This document shows positions 46,508-59,000 of a DNA stretch of 64,000 nucleotides, piece by piece. A program made the position numbers and the translations under genes. Numbering within the stretch: position 1 is the first letter of the stretch; every line of letters starts with the position of its first letter. Origin of the DNA: Turritopsis dohrnii (lineage: Eukaryota > Cnidaria > Hydrozoa > Anthoathecata > Oceaniidae); assembly GCA_027922465.2 (NCBI GenBank), contig BQMF02000624.1, positions 62,001-126,000 on the forward strand. Direction: 5' to 3'. The notes under the pieces are model-generated. The model ran no database searches and was not told where the DNA came from. It saw only the letters and a list, made by a program, of their open reading frames with translations.

Positions 46508-47272
46508 TCAAAAAAATTTCAAATTTAACTTATTGGTCATTTTAACAGCTTTTGTTTCTATATGTGTAAATCTGTTGACGCAAGACTCGTCTTGGTGCCA
46601 CAACTTTTCGGATTTACCCACGTGATTATCAGGACATTTTCGTGCATATTTTACTTGAACTCGCCCTATCGGCTCAATAGGTTTTATATGTAACTTTAAA
46701 ATACTTCTTTCATTTCTATGTTCGCATGTTTTCCGACGGCCCCAACTTTCGAAATAGGTGGGGATATCCATGCGTGTGCTAGGAGAAACGTTAGAATATC
46801 TATTTGTATTCGCAGGCTCCATTAGTTTTTCTTCTTCGTCGTTGTTATTTATTTTCAGCAAATCATCAATGCATCTGGACGTATCGGACTCACTTGAATC
46901 AGAGAGCGATTGCTTGATAACCGGTAACCGAAATTTTGATTTAGCGGTAAAACTTTCAATATTTTGGCAAATCAGGATATCGTTATCACACGTTAACGAG
47001 CGACTTGCTTCTTCTTTGCCATCCGAGAATAAACCTCGCAGTTGGCATTTACGAGTGAAGACACGATTACTACGACATGAACTGATCTCAGGGCGTGTTT
47101 CCGATGGCGTATAAGACAATTCGATTACAGATTTGTCAGCAGTTTCTTTTGGTTCCTTCCACGCCTCTTTAGCATATCGACAAGAAGCTACGACTGCCGG
47201 ATGACTATATCGTAAACGTCGAACGGCTTCGCCACGTCGTTTTGCATCAAATTCCATTCGAGAGTTCACCAT
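46508..47272 (-). CDS. Orphan protein, 254 residues
   Basis: Single open frame starting MVNSRMEFDAKRRGEAVRRL. It is rich in Arg, Lys, Ser and Glu, with no hydrophobic segment, so likely soluble and partly disordered. The N-terminal ~35 residues (RRLRYSHPAVVASCRYAKEA) look helical and conserved in style. The middle is acidic (NNNDEEEKLMEP) and Ser-rich (SLSDSSESDTS); the end is basic. There are 11 cysteines without clear spacing. Frequent CG-containing codons, unusual in this AT-rich sequence, argue that it is real coding DNA. I do not recognise the family. It stands alone, convergent with the small gene at 45326. Confidence 0.6.
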   Translation of the reverse strand: MVNSRMEFDAKRRGEAVRRLRYSHPAVVASCRYAKEAWKEPKETADKSVIELSYTPSETRPEISSCRSNRVFTRKCQLRGLFSDGKEEASRSLTCDNDILICQNIESFTAKSKFRLPVIKQSLSDSSESDTSRCIDDLLKINNNDEEEKLMEPANTNRYSNVSPSTRMDIPTYFESWGRRKTCEHRNERSILKLHIKPIEPIGRVQVKYARKCPDNHVGKSEKLWHQDESCVNRFTHIETKAVKMTNKLNLKFF

Positions 47273-47982
47273 AATTTTTATATTATAAAATATACAAACA
47301 AATGCTATGAACTACAAACATTAATTTGTGAGTTTATATATTTTTCAGATTGTGAAATAAATTTAGTAATGTGTTATCGCTTAGGTAACAACACGCTATC
47401 AAATTCTATTATTACCAGTGAGGAAATGGTTTTTATAAATATTACAAAAGAGAAAAAACGATCGTTAAAATACAGTTTATCATAATAATGATGGGGGTCA
47501 AACGGGAAATAAAATCTTGTAAAAAAATTTTAAAAAAACAATACACAATATTTAACAAAAGCTTGTAACATTAAATCGAGTTTTATTCATCTATCTAAAG
47601 TTTTTATTCTTCTTACCGGCTTCAAAACCAACATAAACATTATTTTCAATGTTGTTACAACCCCCTGAAAACTAATGTACTGTTTTTAATGATTTAAATA
47701 ATTGAAGAGAGGCAGTGTGTCTTTCACTACGATTTCGTAAAACCCAGGGGAGAGGCTCTCTCATTATTTCATTATAATCATTTATGTTATACGTCATAAT
47801 GAGCTTTATGAAAGCTGGAACCGAGACTATGTTTTTATATGATATGTAATTGAAACTTATTTATTTCTCTGTAATGCGATTGGTGAACAAAATAATGGAA
47901 AGGGAGAAAGACCGTCATATATCACTGCAAAATACAGCGTTGTTTATTGCTCTTTTGTTCTTCCTACGTGAAATGCAGATTA
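47273..47982. other. Spacer, probably promoter side of the orphan gene
   Basis: AT-rich; nothing recognisable apart from being directly upstream of the ATG at 47272. Confidence 0.4.
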
Positions 47983-48573
47983 CCGTAAATCCTTTAACAA
48001 ACGCCCTCCTTCTTTAACAAACGCCCTCCTTCTTTTTAACGTTCCCCTTTAACTTTAGAATGTTTGCGTCTTTGTTCTGCTTTGTTTTTATTCCACATAC
48101 AATGAATGGAAACTTTCGGTAAACCTTTTTGGCTTTGTGATGATATTCTTGCACTTTTCTTTTCTCTTGTTCAACTGCTCTTCCAATACCGAAGAAGTCC
48201 GTTTCCGTTTACAAGAGCTATAGGAACAACTTTCAAATGACAGTGACCTTTATGAAAACCTTAAGAAATGATTTATCAAACTTGATAACTCCAAAGAGAC
48301 ATGTCCAACCAAATAGCTTTCTCCATTTTCTTTTCTTTTGTAAATCCCGATTGAAAATTGACCATACTCTCCAGCTTCATTTCTGCTTTAGCAGATAAAG
48401 TTTGTTCAAAAACGCTCTACAAACCTGGCGACCTCGGACAACACTTCTAAATTTTATTCTGCCTAGAAGCTCGAATTTATCTGTGGTTCATTTACCCTTC
48501 CCTCTAATTAACGCCCTCTCTTAAACTCGAAGAATTAAATAAACGCACGGGGCGTTTATTAGAGGATTTACGG
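47983..48573. mobile_element. Tc1/mariner-type MITE, TA-flanked
   Basis: Ends read inward as CCGTAAATCCTTTAACAAAC and CCGTAAATCCTCTAATAAAC, with TA at 47981-47982 and 48574-48575. Near the left end a 20-bp block (CTTTAACAAACGCCCTCCTT) is repeated in tandem. It is 591 bp and non-coding. Its ends share CCGTAAA with the MITE at 11979. Confidence 0.85.
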
Positions 48574-50077
48574 TATGCAACAGATAATTTAGAAATCACT
48601 GCGGGAGAGCTCAATGGATGAGAGAGTAGGGACATCTCCTGTGGCGTCTATGAGCTAAAATGAAAAGAAAATAACACCATGAAGGAGGGCTGTAGAAATA
48701 TTGATATCAAAAGCATTGTCCCACTGCGTGTAACGGAAACGACATTTTCGCTTACACTACGAAAATCCATCACAATATAGACCTTGCATAGATAAAGTGA
48801 TTTTAATAACCAACGAAACTTTTTGGGTAAAGGAGTAAAGGCGTTAAAAAATATCTTGAAGGGCGCTCATTGTTCCCAACCCTGCAACAAGAGCTTCTTA
48901 CCTTTTTGAAGGTAAATTTAAGATTTGCATCACAAACTTAGTTGGTTAAGAACTGTATGATAGTGTTAACAAAATACAACCGACTTTTTTTGCTTATAGC
49001 CAGAGCAACAAATCCTGCTATAATGTTAAATCTTTAAAGTGAAGTTTTAGAATTTTTGCTTAAAAAACAATGTATCATCTCCCATTTCCTGAAGGACTGT
49101 TTTTCCAATGTTTCATCATCCGACACGACATTACGACGACCAGCCTCCATGTCGGTTTTTATCATTGTTTATAAGAATAGCATTCCTGCTTTTCATTTGC
49201 TTTGTGACTTGTCTTTCCAGGAAACAAAAGGTTCTCTTTAAACTTTTCATTTAAACGTTTTGCACTAAATGCATTTGAATAGTTGAAAGCTCGGAATTAA
49301 AATTTGAATAGTGTGATATAAGATACATTAAGAAAATCGTCTGCAGTGAGATACCTGTTACGATGGTATAAAAAAGTGAAATTGTTAGATTAAAATGATG
49401 GACGTTTAGTCGAAAAAGGTATATTCAGTGCTAAGTATCAACTTTCATGACTGGAACCATCTTCAGGGTATCTGCCAATTTATTTCAAGATTTTCAAGGT
49501 TTTCAAGGCAGATACCATGATCTTGAGCATAATCAGCAATTTAGTAGTAATCATTGCGAAAGGGAAATCGTCAAATCATGACAGCAGGATATTTAGAATC
49601 ATTCACCTACCATGATAATAAAGCAGCGAAATTTTTAAATGATTCCAGGTGAGTGCAATTAGAAGACGCGCAATGGGAATCCAGTTTTCAATACATCAAA
49701 AACACTGTGAGGGTGGTTTTTATCAACTACTTCGACAACAATTCTATAACTTTCCGGGCAAAAATCAGGAAGTGACGTCACAAACATTTATAAATAGAGT
49801 ATGTGCACAGAGTTTAAATTTTTTCCTTTATATGTATGTTTACGACAAAAAAGACGTCATAAGGTAAAAGGGATCTGCTGATCCGTGTTCATTTTTTTTA
49901 AAAAAATGCTTACAAAGTTTATTTCTCAAACTGTCGACAATCAAATTTTTGAACATTCCTCACGGTAAATCCGCAACAAAAACGCTCGTATTGCGCCGTC
50001 CACACGAATTCATATACCAAAACCGATTTTCGAAACGTAATCCAGCTTTTCGTTGAAGTTTCTTATTTGAATGGAAC
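48574..50077. other. Spacer downstream of NUP205
   Basis: No supported gene. A minus-strand AATAAA at 49918-49923, about 155 bases past the NUP205 stop, is a plausible poly(A) signal. Short direct repeats (TTTCAAGATTTTCAAGG) lie at about 49481-49507. Confidence 0.4.
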
Positions 50078-53000
50078 TCACGAATTCAACTGTATAAGGC
50101 CTTTCAGTCGCCTCACCAGAGCTGATGTGAAGGAGAGCCTGGAACGCTGTCGAGCATACAACTGAAAGATAAATAAATGTATATATAAATAAAGTAAAGG
50201 ATCATTTGATATGAATATAGAGCTTAGCAACGTACCTTCTCGCTTTCCAAAACCTTTTTCCATAAAGAATCTACTAGAACAACCGATGCTTCCATTTTGA
50301 ACTAAACACATTAAATTAATTTATTAATTCAAATACCCTAAAGTAGTAAGTTGTCAAGTGGACAGGCAGGTAGGTACTGACCGCTTTAAGTTCTTCATAT
50401 GTAATTCCGCTATTTATTTCACGATCCCGCATCGATGAACGATCATACTTTGCAGGACTTCGTCCATACAGTGACGATTCAGCAGCGAAAGAAGTAAAAC
50501 TACCATCTAGAACACAAATACCAATACAACTCCACTCAAGTGAACTCCTCCGAACCTTGGTAATTACATGGGCGTATAAAATTAGGTGCATATAAGAAGG
50601 AAGGAGCAGAGAATTGTACCATTTGTACCTGTTAACCTTCTTGCACGATGAGAATGGAAGGATTTCGCTATGCTACCATCCTCCAAGTAACTATCATCTG
50701 TAGCGTTACAGTGAATGTAGTAATAATCAATATGGCGCCATAAAATATAGATCACATGCTCAATATTGTCTTAATTTCATTGGTTAAAGAAAACATTGAG
50801 AATTTTATGTATCACAAGATATCGAACACACTTTTCAATTGTTGGGAATGACAGTAGAATTATTACGCCTGAGACACTAAAAAATAAAATTTAGATGACT
50901 TCACGGAAGAAGAAAACAAGGATCTTTGAGCTGAACATCCGTCCATAGAACATGAAGATAAGATTGTTGCAGACGAAATCGTAGATTTTCAAGTTCAAAT
51001 ACGAATAGTGCAAATTAAAATGTACTCTTAAAACAGTAAGTGCAGTATGTCAAAGTGATTGAAGAAAAATTTAAGAAGAAGATACAACATAATGAATCAG
51101 CTTCGGCCTCTCGTAGTTTGATTAACGTCAGCAATATTCGACGTACGACAACTTGACGTTGATGATGCGGCAGACGGTCAGTGTCTTCTTCCTGAGATAA
51201 AATCTAACAAACAAAAAAACTGTCATTGAAATTCATGCTCCAATAAAAAAACGGTAATTGTTTCTTTTGACATTTTGTTAGCTTTTGATTGGTTACCTCT
51301 TTCGTTTCTTCGTATGTCATGTCATTGAGGAAGTCTAATTTCCGCTGCAACACTTTCATATTCTCTAAACACTGGCGTAGTTCTTCTGGAAAGTCTTTCA
51401 ATTCTTGAACAAGCACAGATAAGGTCGGTAACTGTTTCGCTGATTCTAAAAACCCGCATCAAAACAATTTAAACAGGTCCCGCCCTGTAATGAGATCCCA
51501 CGCCCTTCTAACGCCTTAAATCAGCTGTTGATAAATTGATAACATCAGAATAATCTTCGAATTTTATAGCACTTGATGATATTTTTATCATTATATTCAC
51601 GCAAAACTTTTGCCCAATCTCGGTGTAATAAATTTATTACAGTCATAAGATGAATGTATGGACGACAAATGCAGGAAAACATACGAGTCTTTCCTGTGAT
51701 TAGTCTCGTTTCGTGGGTCGACTTTTCACCGATAACTGGAGCGAATAAAGTGCGAGAATATGGTCCACTTAAACCTAACAAATCAAACGAAAGAAATATA
51801 AAAGAGAGAACAAGTATGCAAGTATTCTCTTCAATAAAAAGTACGTCGTCTTACCATGACTCGAAACAACATTCTTACAGAACGTCAAAATTCTTGATCG
51901 TATTTGCAAAAGTGTATTTTGTGTTTCCATGGCAACGACATTAACGGGTGAAATTTTGATAGTTGCATCATGGGAATGTTCTTGGTTCAAAATCTCTTGC
52001 ATTTGCTAGAAATGCAATATTATAAAAAATATTATAAAAAATATTATAGAAATATTATAAAAAGAAATATGTTGAAGATAAAGATACCTTTTCTAGAGTG
52101 GCTGACGAGTATCTCTTTAATAACAGACCAATATGTTGTTGGGTTCTGTTCATGAACACTCTCCAGTACCTCTGATTATCAGTTAAATCCTCCCAAACAT
52201 CATCTTTACTATCAACGATGGGTAATAACGCAATTATAGCAACTGTTAACGATAATTGTTTGAGAGAATTTATGGAATGGATTTCCGCTCCGTCCTGAAG
52301 AATACTTGTTATAACGTCTCTATGGTTCATGATCAATTCTTGAACCTAAAGAAGAATATTTCTTTGTATGGAACAGTCTGGCACAGTCAATTAAATGGAG
52401 GTTATAGAAAGCTCCATACTTGGGAGATGGCCACTTGATGATGAATTCCGACGGATGATAGGAAGGAGAGGAGGAGTTTGGCAAAAGCAGTGAACATCTT
52501 CACGTATCTATCAAGCAGACTCGGCATAAAGGGATCATTAGCAGTTGTGAATGACGTCATCGTGGATGATACAGCTGTTGCTTTATCTATGTGAAAATCT
52601 AAGAACTGACATGCTGTTAACCTTAAAATTAAACCGGCCTGTAACAGTAACTGTGCACCATAGTCCGTGGAAACGATTTTCGCCAACAAACTCTAAAAAA
52701 AAAAAAGAAACGGACGTCAAGTATTAAGTCGGTCTTTTCCCAGTGGACAAAATCGTCGAAAAGTCACTGCGGCGAAGAGCATTTTTATTGAAACTGCGTG
52801 TACAAATTTATAGAATTGCACTCTTCCGCAGAGATTTTTTAACAACTGTGCCCACTGGGTTTGTCGAATTCGTGGAATCGAAACATTTACCATTTTCGAT
52901 TCAAACAGATATAACGGCTTCATGCTTTGTGGTTGAACAGACAACACTTGAACTAACTCCACATCATCTTCTACTAACTGATCGACAAGAACGCGCAGGT

Positions 53001-56000
53001 GACCACATGATGATAGCTGTGTGACATATTTGTGTTTCCAATCCAGTGAAATGATTGCATCGAGCACGCTTATCGCCATCATCTATAAGAGTATGGAGAT
53101 GATGAAATCATGATGGAGATGATGAAATGTAAACATTGTTATATTTTTAAAGCGAAATTTCTTAAGTCGTATTTTCTTACCCTGGCTATACAAGGTCCTT
53201 GGCATGCATCTTTAGCGACCACATCTAACAAAGAATCACCATATTTCTCAAGATCTCCCAAGGTATTTATCTCCCAATTTTCTTTACTTTGATTGCAAAA
53301 TATGCCTCCAGTAACACCTAAACGAAAATTAACACATGCGATCAAGTCCACCTTATAACCTAAAAAATGAACACAACAGCAGTAAGCAAACAAAGTGTAT
53401 TATTTTCTGATAGTTAACACGTAGTTCATCTTGAAGACAAACGAAAGTTATTTTACGGGAAGACTACCGACCTTCTTCGCCTGTTACCGACATATGTAAG
53501 TTTCCGATCTGGATGTAGTAAAGGAATGCTCCGTACAAGTTAGCCCGGACACGAGCCTGGGCGGTAGCAGCTTTAACAAGACTTTTGACGATTCCTGGGA
53601 ACAGTGCTGTAATTGAAGGCAAAAGAGCATTCGGTGGTGTTCTAGAAGAAATAAATAATTCTTTGGTATTCAACGATATCACCATTCAAGAAAAAGATGA
53701 TTTTCAAAGATTGTAAGGCATATACATAGTGGCATCAACTTGAGTGAAAGAAAACCATAAATTTGCCATCAAACTCAGGATTGTGCCACCAATAGATGAC
53801 GTCAATTCGGGCAAGTTTTCCTCATCATTCATCTAAGGATAGAGCAGGTAAATGTTTATTGACAAGGTGCAAACTTTTCAAATAGAAAAGTCAATTGCGT
53901 AGTGAATAAAAACATAAATAAATGTTTATGTAAACAAAGAAATATTTGGCATACCATTGGGATAATTATTTGCAAGATTTCTGTGAGAAGAGCCTGTTTC
54001 TTCTCGATATTCATCACATCAAGAGAAGCCACGGCAAACGTCACTTCAACAACTTGTCGCCAAGCGTCAAAAGCGTTATGCTTCGCGTGGAACGATTCTC
54101 GAACGAGATTCCTATCCACAGCATGTTTTACCACAGCTCGTACTTCCTACAAAAATTCATCAACGTTCCTACATCCCATGGAAATTTGAAAGTTAAACAG
54201 TTAATCAGTTCAGAATGCTGATAATATAATTTTCACCTTCAATATCTCTTCTTTTTGGACGGATGTTACTGCAAATTGTGAGGAATTTATTTCGCTCATA
54301 AGAGTTCTGAACAACATTTTGACATTACATAACATTACCCCCGTTTTATCCATCTCTTCACAAGATACTATTAACTGCTCAATAGCATTGTAATCAAAGT
54401 AGTTCAAATGTATATCAGGGGGGTATCTTTGGGTCATAGACAACGAATTTATCAAAGATAAAACCAAGCTACTGTTTTCTGCTCCAAAAGTAAAGCAAGA
54501 CGAAAACATGGTTTGGGAAAGTGTGTCTCTTCTTGTCAACTGAGGTTCGAGTACTGTTGTCATATTTTCATTTCTTGTTGACTGAGTAACTAAATCATTA
54601 GCTACTTGCTCATTGTACAATAATGCAAGAAGCTGTTGTAGTCCAGACCGCATCCTACTTCCTGCAACGACTCGAAGCTCAATAGCCAGTGCTTTCAAAA
54701 GCCACGACTGCTGATTGGCTAATCTTATATATAGTAACTCGTCCATATTACATTCGCTGCCAGCAGGTAAAAAAGGAAGAGATTGACAATGAACAATGAA
54801 AAAGTCTGTATTTGTTCGTAGATATCTCCTAACTGCAGAACCCATCTCCTGATGAGCACATAACATATAAATCAGTTGGTACAGTAATTCTGTCAGTTTC
54901 GGTGTCAATGCAGTGGATGATCGATCATTCAGACCACGGTTAAGAACATCAATAACAGAATGTAAACAGGTCTTCGGAAAGCTGCCGATGCCTGGAAAAA
55001 ACAAACAAGAGCTCTGCTTGCACTTCTAGTTCAGTATATGTGATTCACAATAAAGGACAAACAAAACAACCGAACACATAAAATATTAATAGTATTAGTA
55101 CCTGGATCTTGTAGGTTAGTTTTTGAAATAGGTCGTCTTACTTCGAAACCAAGCATGAATTGCGACATGTTTGGGGTGGGTTGGTGTAAAGTGGAGATTA
55201 AGAGAGCTACTATATTTTGGCGTATCAGATCACGTTGGTTCCCTTCCATTGAATCTAAAAGAAGAAATAGATGATGATATAAATTTAAACATAAACAAGC
55301 ATATAGTTTGGGTTGGTATCTTTGATGTAAGAATATACCATCCAGTTTCATTAAATTGTCACTATCTACTTGATGTTCTTCTTCAGGGTCGGACATTTCT
55401 AGTTGTTCACAAAAACCAACCAACATCTCACGCGAGGAAATCTTAAAAGTAACAATAACATGACTTGCAATGGTGGAAGTTCTTGTCTGTAGAGAAAACT
55501 TTATTTTTTTAAATGTTGTATAAAACAACTGCGACATGATAAACAAAGAAAGAGGTGTGTCAGAAGTGAAGACAACAGCAAGAATGGAACCAAATTATAT
55601 TTCAATAAGTTTATCTCTATAGAGTTCTTGATTTTGATTTTTGATATGGAATATAATACGATTAAAGTATTACCTCATCTTGAGTTAAGATCTCCACTAT
55701 TTCCCGCTGTGCTTTGGAACCTTCACAAACATGCTTGAATATTTGAACAACAACTAACACCAATGAAGTGCTCACGTGACTTATAGTCATTAGCCTAAAA
55801 TCAGGAAATTTGAGTACTGTTTAACATTGTGTTGGAAAAAAATTAATTACTTTTTAAAACAATGCTTGTTGTAAATGTTTTATGGAGTTCAAGTGTATAC
55901 ATCATTAAGATTTACCTCCCTAATATATGTAAATAATCTGGACGTCCAGTTCTTGGATTAACGGACAACAGCAACTCATCCATAGGGGACAATACCAAAG

Positions 56001-59000
56001 ATGATTGACAAGATCTAGCAAATTCCATGAATGTATTTTGCTTTTCAAACACAACTTCAAGCAACTGAAGACAACTACCCACTATTTGCTCAAGTAAGTC
56101 CTTTTTCGCTAGAAATAAAAAAATGATAACCTTATAACACCACACCATACATAGATGCATCCTGAATTATGAAACAATACTATCATGAGGGTAACATACT
56201 AATATTGCAACATTGTTGAAAAGTCTTTCAAAATCACAAAGATTCCAGCCCAAAGATTTCAGATTCCGATCAGTTAGAAATAGAAATAAAATTCAGCACA
56301 ATTTACTTACAATTTGATGAAAGAATATCAAGAAGCTCATTCACTGTATCATCAAATACCGATAAAATCATACGTAGTAATGGTGTATCACTTAGTAAAT
56401 GTGTCAGCAAATGAAATCCAGATGGTTTAGCGGCTTTGCCGAAATTGATTCCTTGTATTTCAATTTGTTGATCCATAAAGTGTTCTGGATGTGGATCATA
56501 AGATTTGAGAAGTTTTATAAATATCTTCAAGACTGCCGATGCTATCTCCCACTGAAGAAATCAAATCAAAAATAAAGATCATGAAAATAATTTTATAATA
56601 ATTTTGCAGTCTTATTAACAGAATGCTTATACCTTTTCTGATGTTATTTGGTAAGCACGTGTTTTAAATTTTAAGAAGACTTGCTCAATCAAAAAGTCAA
56701 GGTAAGGATGAAAACCAGGTATGCGATGGCCAGCACCAAGCGTTGGAGGGATAGTAATATCTGTCAAAACATCTAGCAGCTTTATAAAAGCCCTTGTCTC
56801 AGGATATGTCTCATTGCGTGTTTCAATCTCCTGTAACTCAACTACAATACCAGACTTTACGGCTGTTGTTCCAGAATGAGGCTTGATAGTTTGAAGAACC
56901 TTATCATATAAGAAAAAAAAGGATGTTACCATTATACTTTCTATTTTAATCTTTCATTGTCTGTAAAGAATTGCACTTACCTGAGATGCTTCTAATGACT
57001 GCCAAACAGAAGCAGCAATTTCTGGTGTTTTAGAGAAGGCAGCAAGGGTCTCCAATAGTAGCCCTTTCATACTAGGTGGGATCGGGCAACACACAAGGCC
57101 AAACAGAGATGCAACCGGGAGCCAGGTTTGGTTTTCACAAAATGCAACACGAATACTTTCACTCTGAGTGAGAAATACAAAACTAGATTGCCAGAAAGCA
57201 ATTCATTGCAGAAGAATATAACTTTATAAAAAGATGTCACCTTTTCTGCCACAACTTTAATGAGTTTAAGAACACCTTCTAATCCAGCTTGTTCGTCTGG
57301 GGAAATCTCATGGTGACGATGAACATGAGGACGGTGCTCTAAAATAAAGCAATCAATCAGCAAACAAAAAACATCATTTGCACACGAACAAACCAAATGA
57401 GATGAATCTTGAAGAAATCACCTGATGAATCAGCAACATGTCTTAAACTAAGGTAGTATTGCTTTATAGACATGAAGAAGTGATTCCATGAAACAGAGCA
57501 AGTACCACTTGCATCATGTGAGTCATTCGATGACAGTAATCGAAAACAGTATGAAGCAGCTTCTGTATTGTTTGATAAGGCAGTTAACATTTCAATGTAT
57601 GGAACATACAATGGTTGCAGCAGTATATCTCCAGCCAAACGAACAAATTTATTTAGCATCAACTAATAGAAATACAAAAGTAATGTTTATTATTTTAAGT
57701 GTTTATTAATAGTTGGTGTTATGGTTGAAACTACTCCATATTAGTAAAACCTGATATTAAACCATCTGAGATATAAGTTGTAAAAATGTGTTTTTTCTCC
57801 GGATTAAAAAAAAAATGTATAACGAAGAAGCTTATTACTTTTATTTATAAAGAAGAATACATTTACTGTATCCTTGATATGGAAATTGAAATTTAGTACA
57901 CAGAGGCCAGGACAAGCCTCATGTACTTTTCAATGTGATTTTCTGCAATATTTTATTCCAACCTCGCAAAATCTTGTGAAATGAATTATGCTAGGGATTG
58001 GGAAATCTTATCACTCGTTTGTCGATTGCGTTATTGTCACTATGGTTATATGCTGACAATTTTCGTTATTCTCCTTTATGGCCTTAATTTGGTCCAAATT
58101 TGAAAATATTTCATCTGCATTGCCTTAATGACGCTGAATACTACTTCTGATGAGTACCTTATTATTTAGATACAATTTCGATCTGCGTCATAGTATTACT
58201 GTTTGTTCTTTTTCAATAAATCTATGTGTGGATGGTCACTGCAGTTACTAAAATCTACATCACACCCATTACAACTCATATCACATCTTCTCTTCTAAAA
58301 TCACTGTCCTTAAATGGAATGCTGATGACTACTTGCAAATCTTGCAAAGCATTTGTTTCAATGCATTTGGTAAAATACAAAGTATTTGTTTCTTATGTAA
58401 TGAATAAGTAAACAATGTTTTACTTAAAAAATTGACAACTTACTTTTCTTTGATCTACTGTTTGTTGATATTTTCTCAAAGGGTGTGGAGAAAATACACT
58501 ACCGAGTGGTTCTGGTGGAATCCAATATTCATTATTAAGCTCTAATTCCAAAGGATCGTCTTTGTATAACAAGGCAATCTAAAAAAAACATTGTTCTCAT
58601 TATGTTGCATAGCTTGCATAACATACATTACAATAATCATTAATAATTTACCAGCTGCATCAATATCTGAAAGTCATGCTTTAAACCAACAGGTGGATCC
58701 ATGCCTTCTGCTAAATGTGCTTGTAATATTCGTGCATTTTCATCACCCCGATTACGAAGCTCCTTCATCTGTCAATGAAAACATGTAACACTTTATTTAA
58801 AACTAATGGAAATATGAAGATAAACTACTTCAAATTACTCCATCTACATAACAACCAGTCTAGGTTATTTCAACTACAAATAGTTTGTATACCTTTAATG
58901 GAAACTTGACTATGAATGATGTGATGAAGGAATGTATAATTTTTAAAAAGTATTCCTAAAATAGTATGAAGTATTATAATTAATCCTTCACATTCTTAAT

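Noticed and set aside
54210..54221. Plus-strand ORFs around 53.9-54.2 kb as a gene inside NUP205
   Set aside because: They mirror the coding exon 54146-53955 on the other strand and have no motif of their own.
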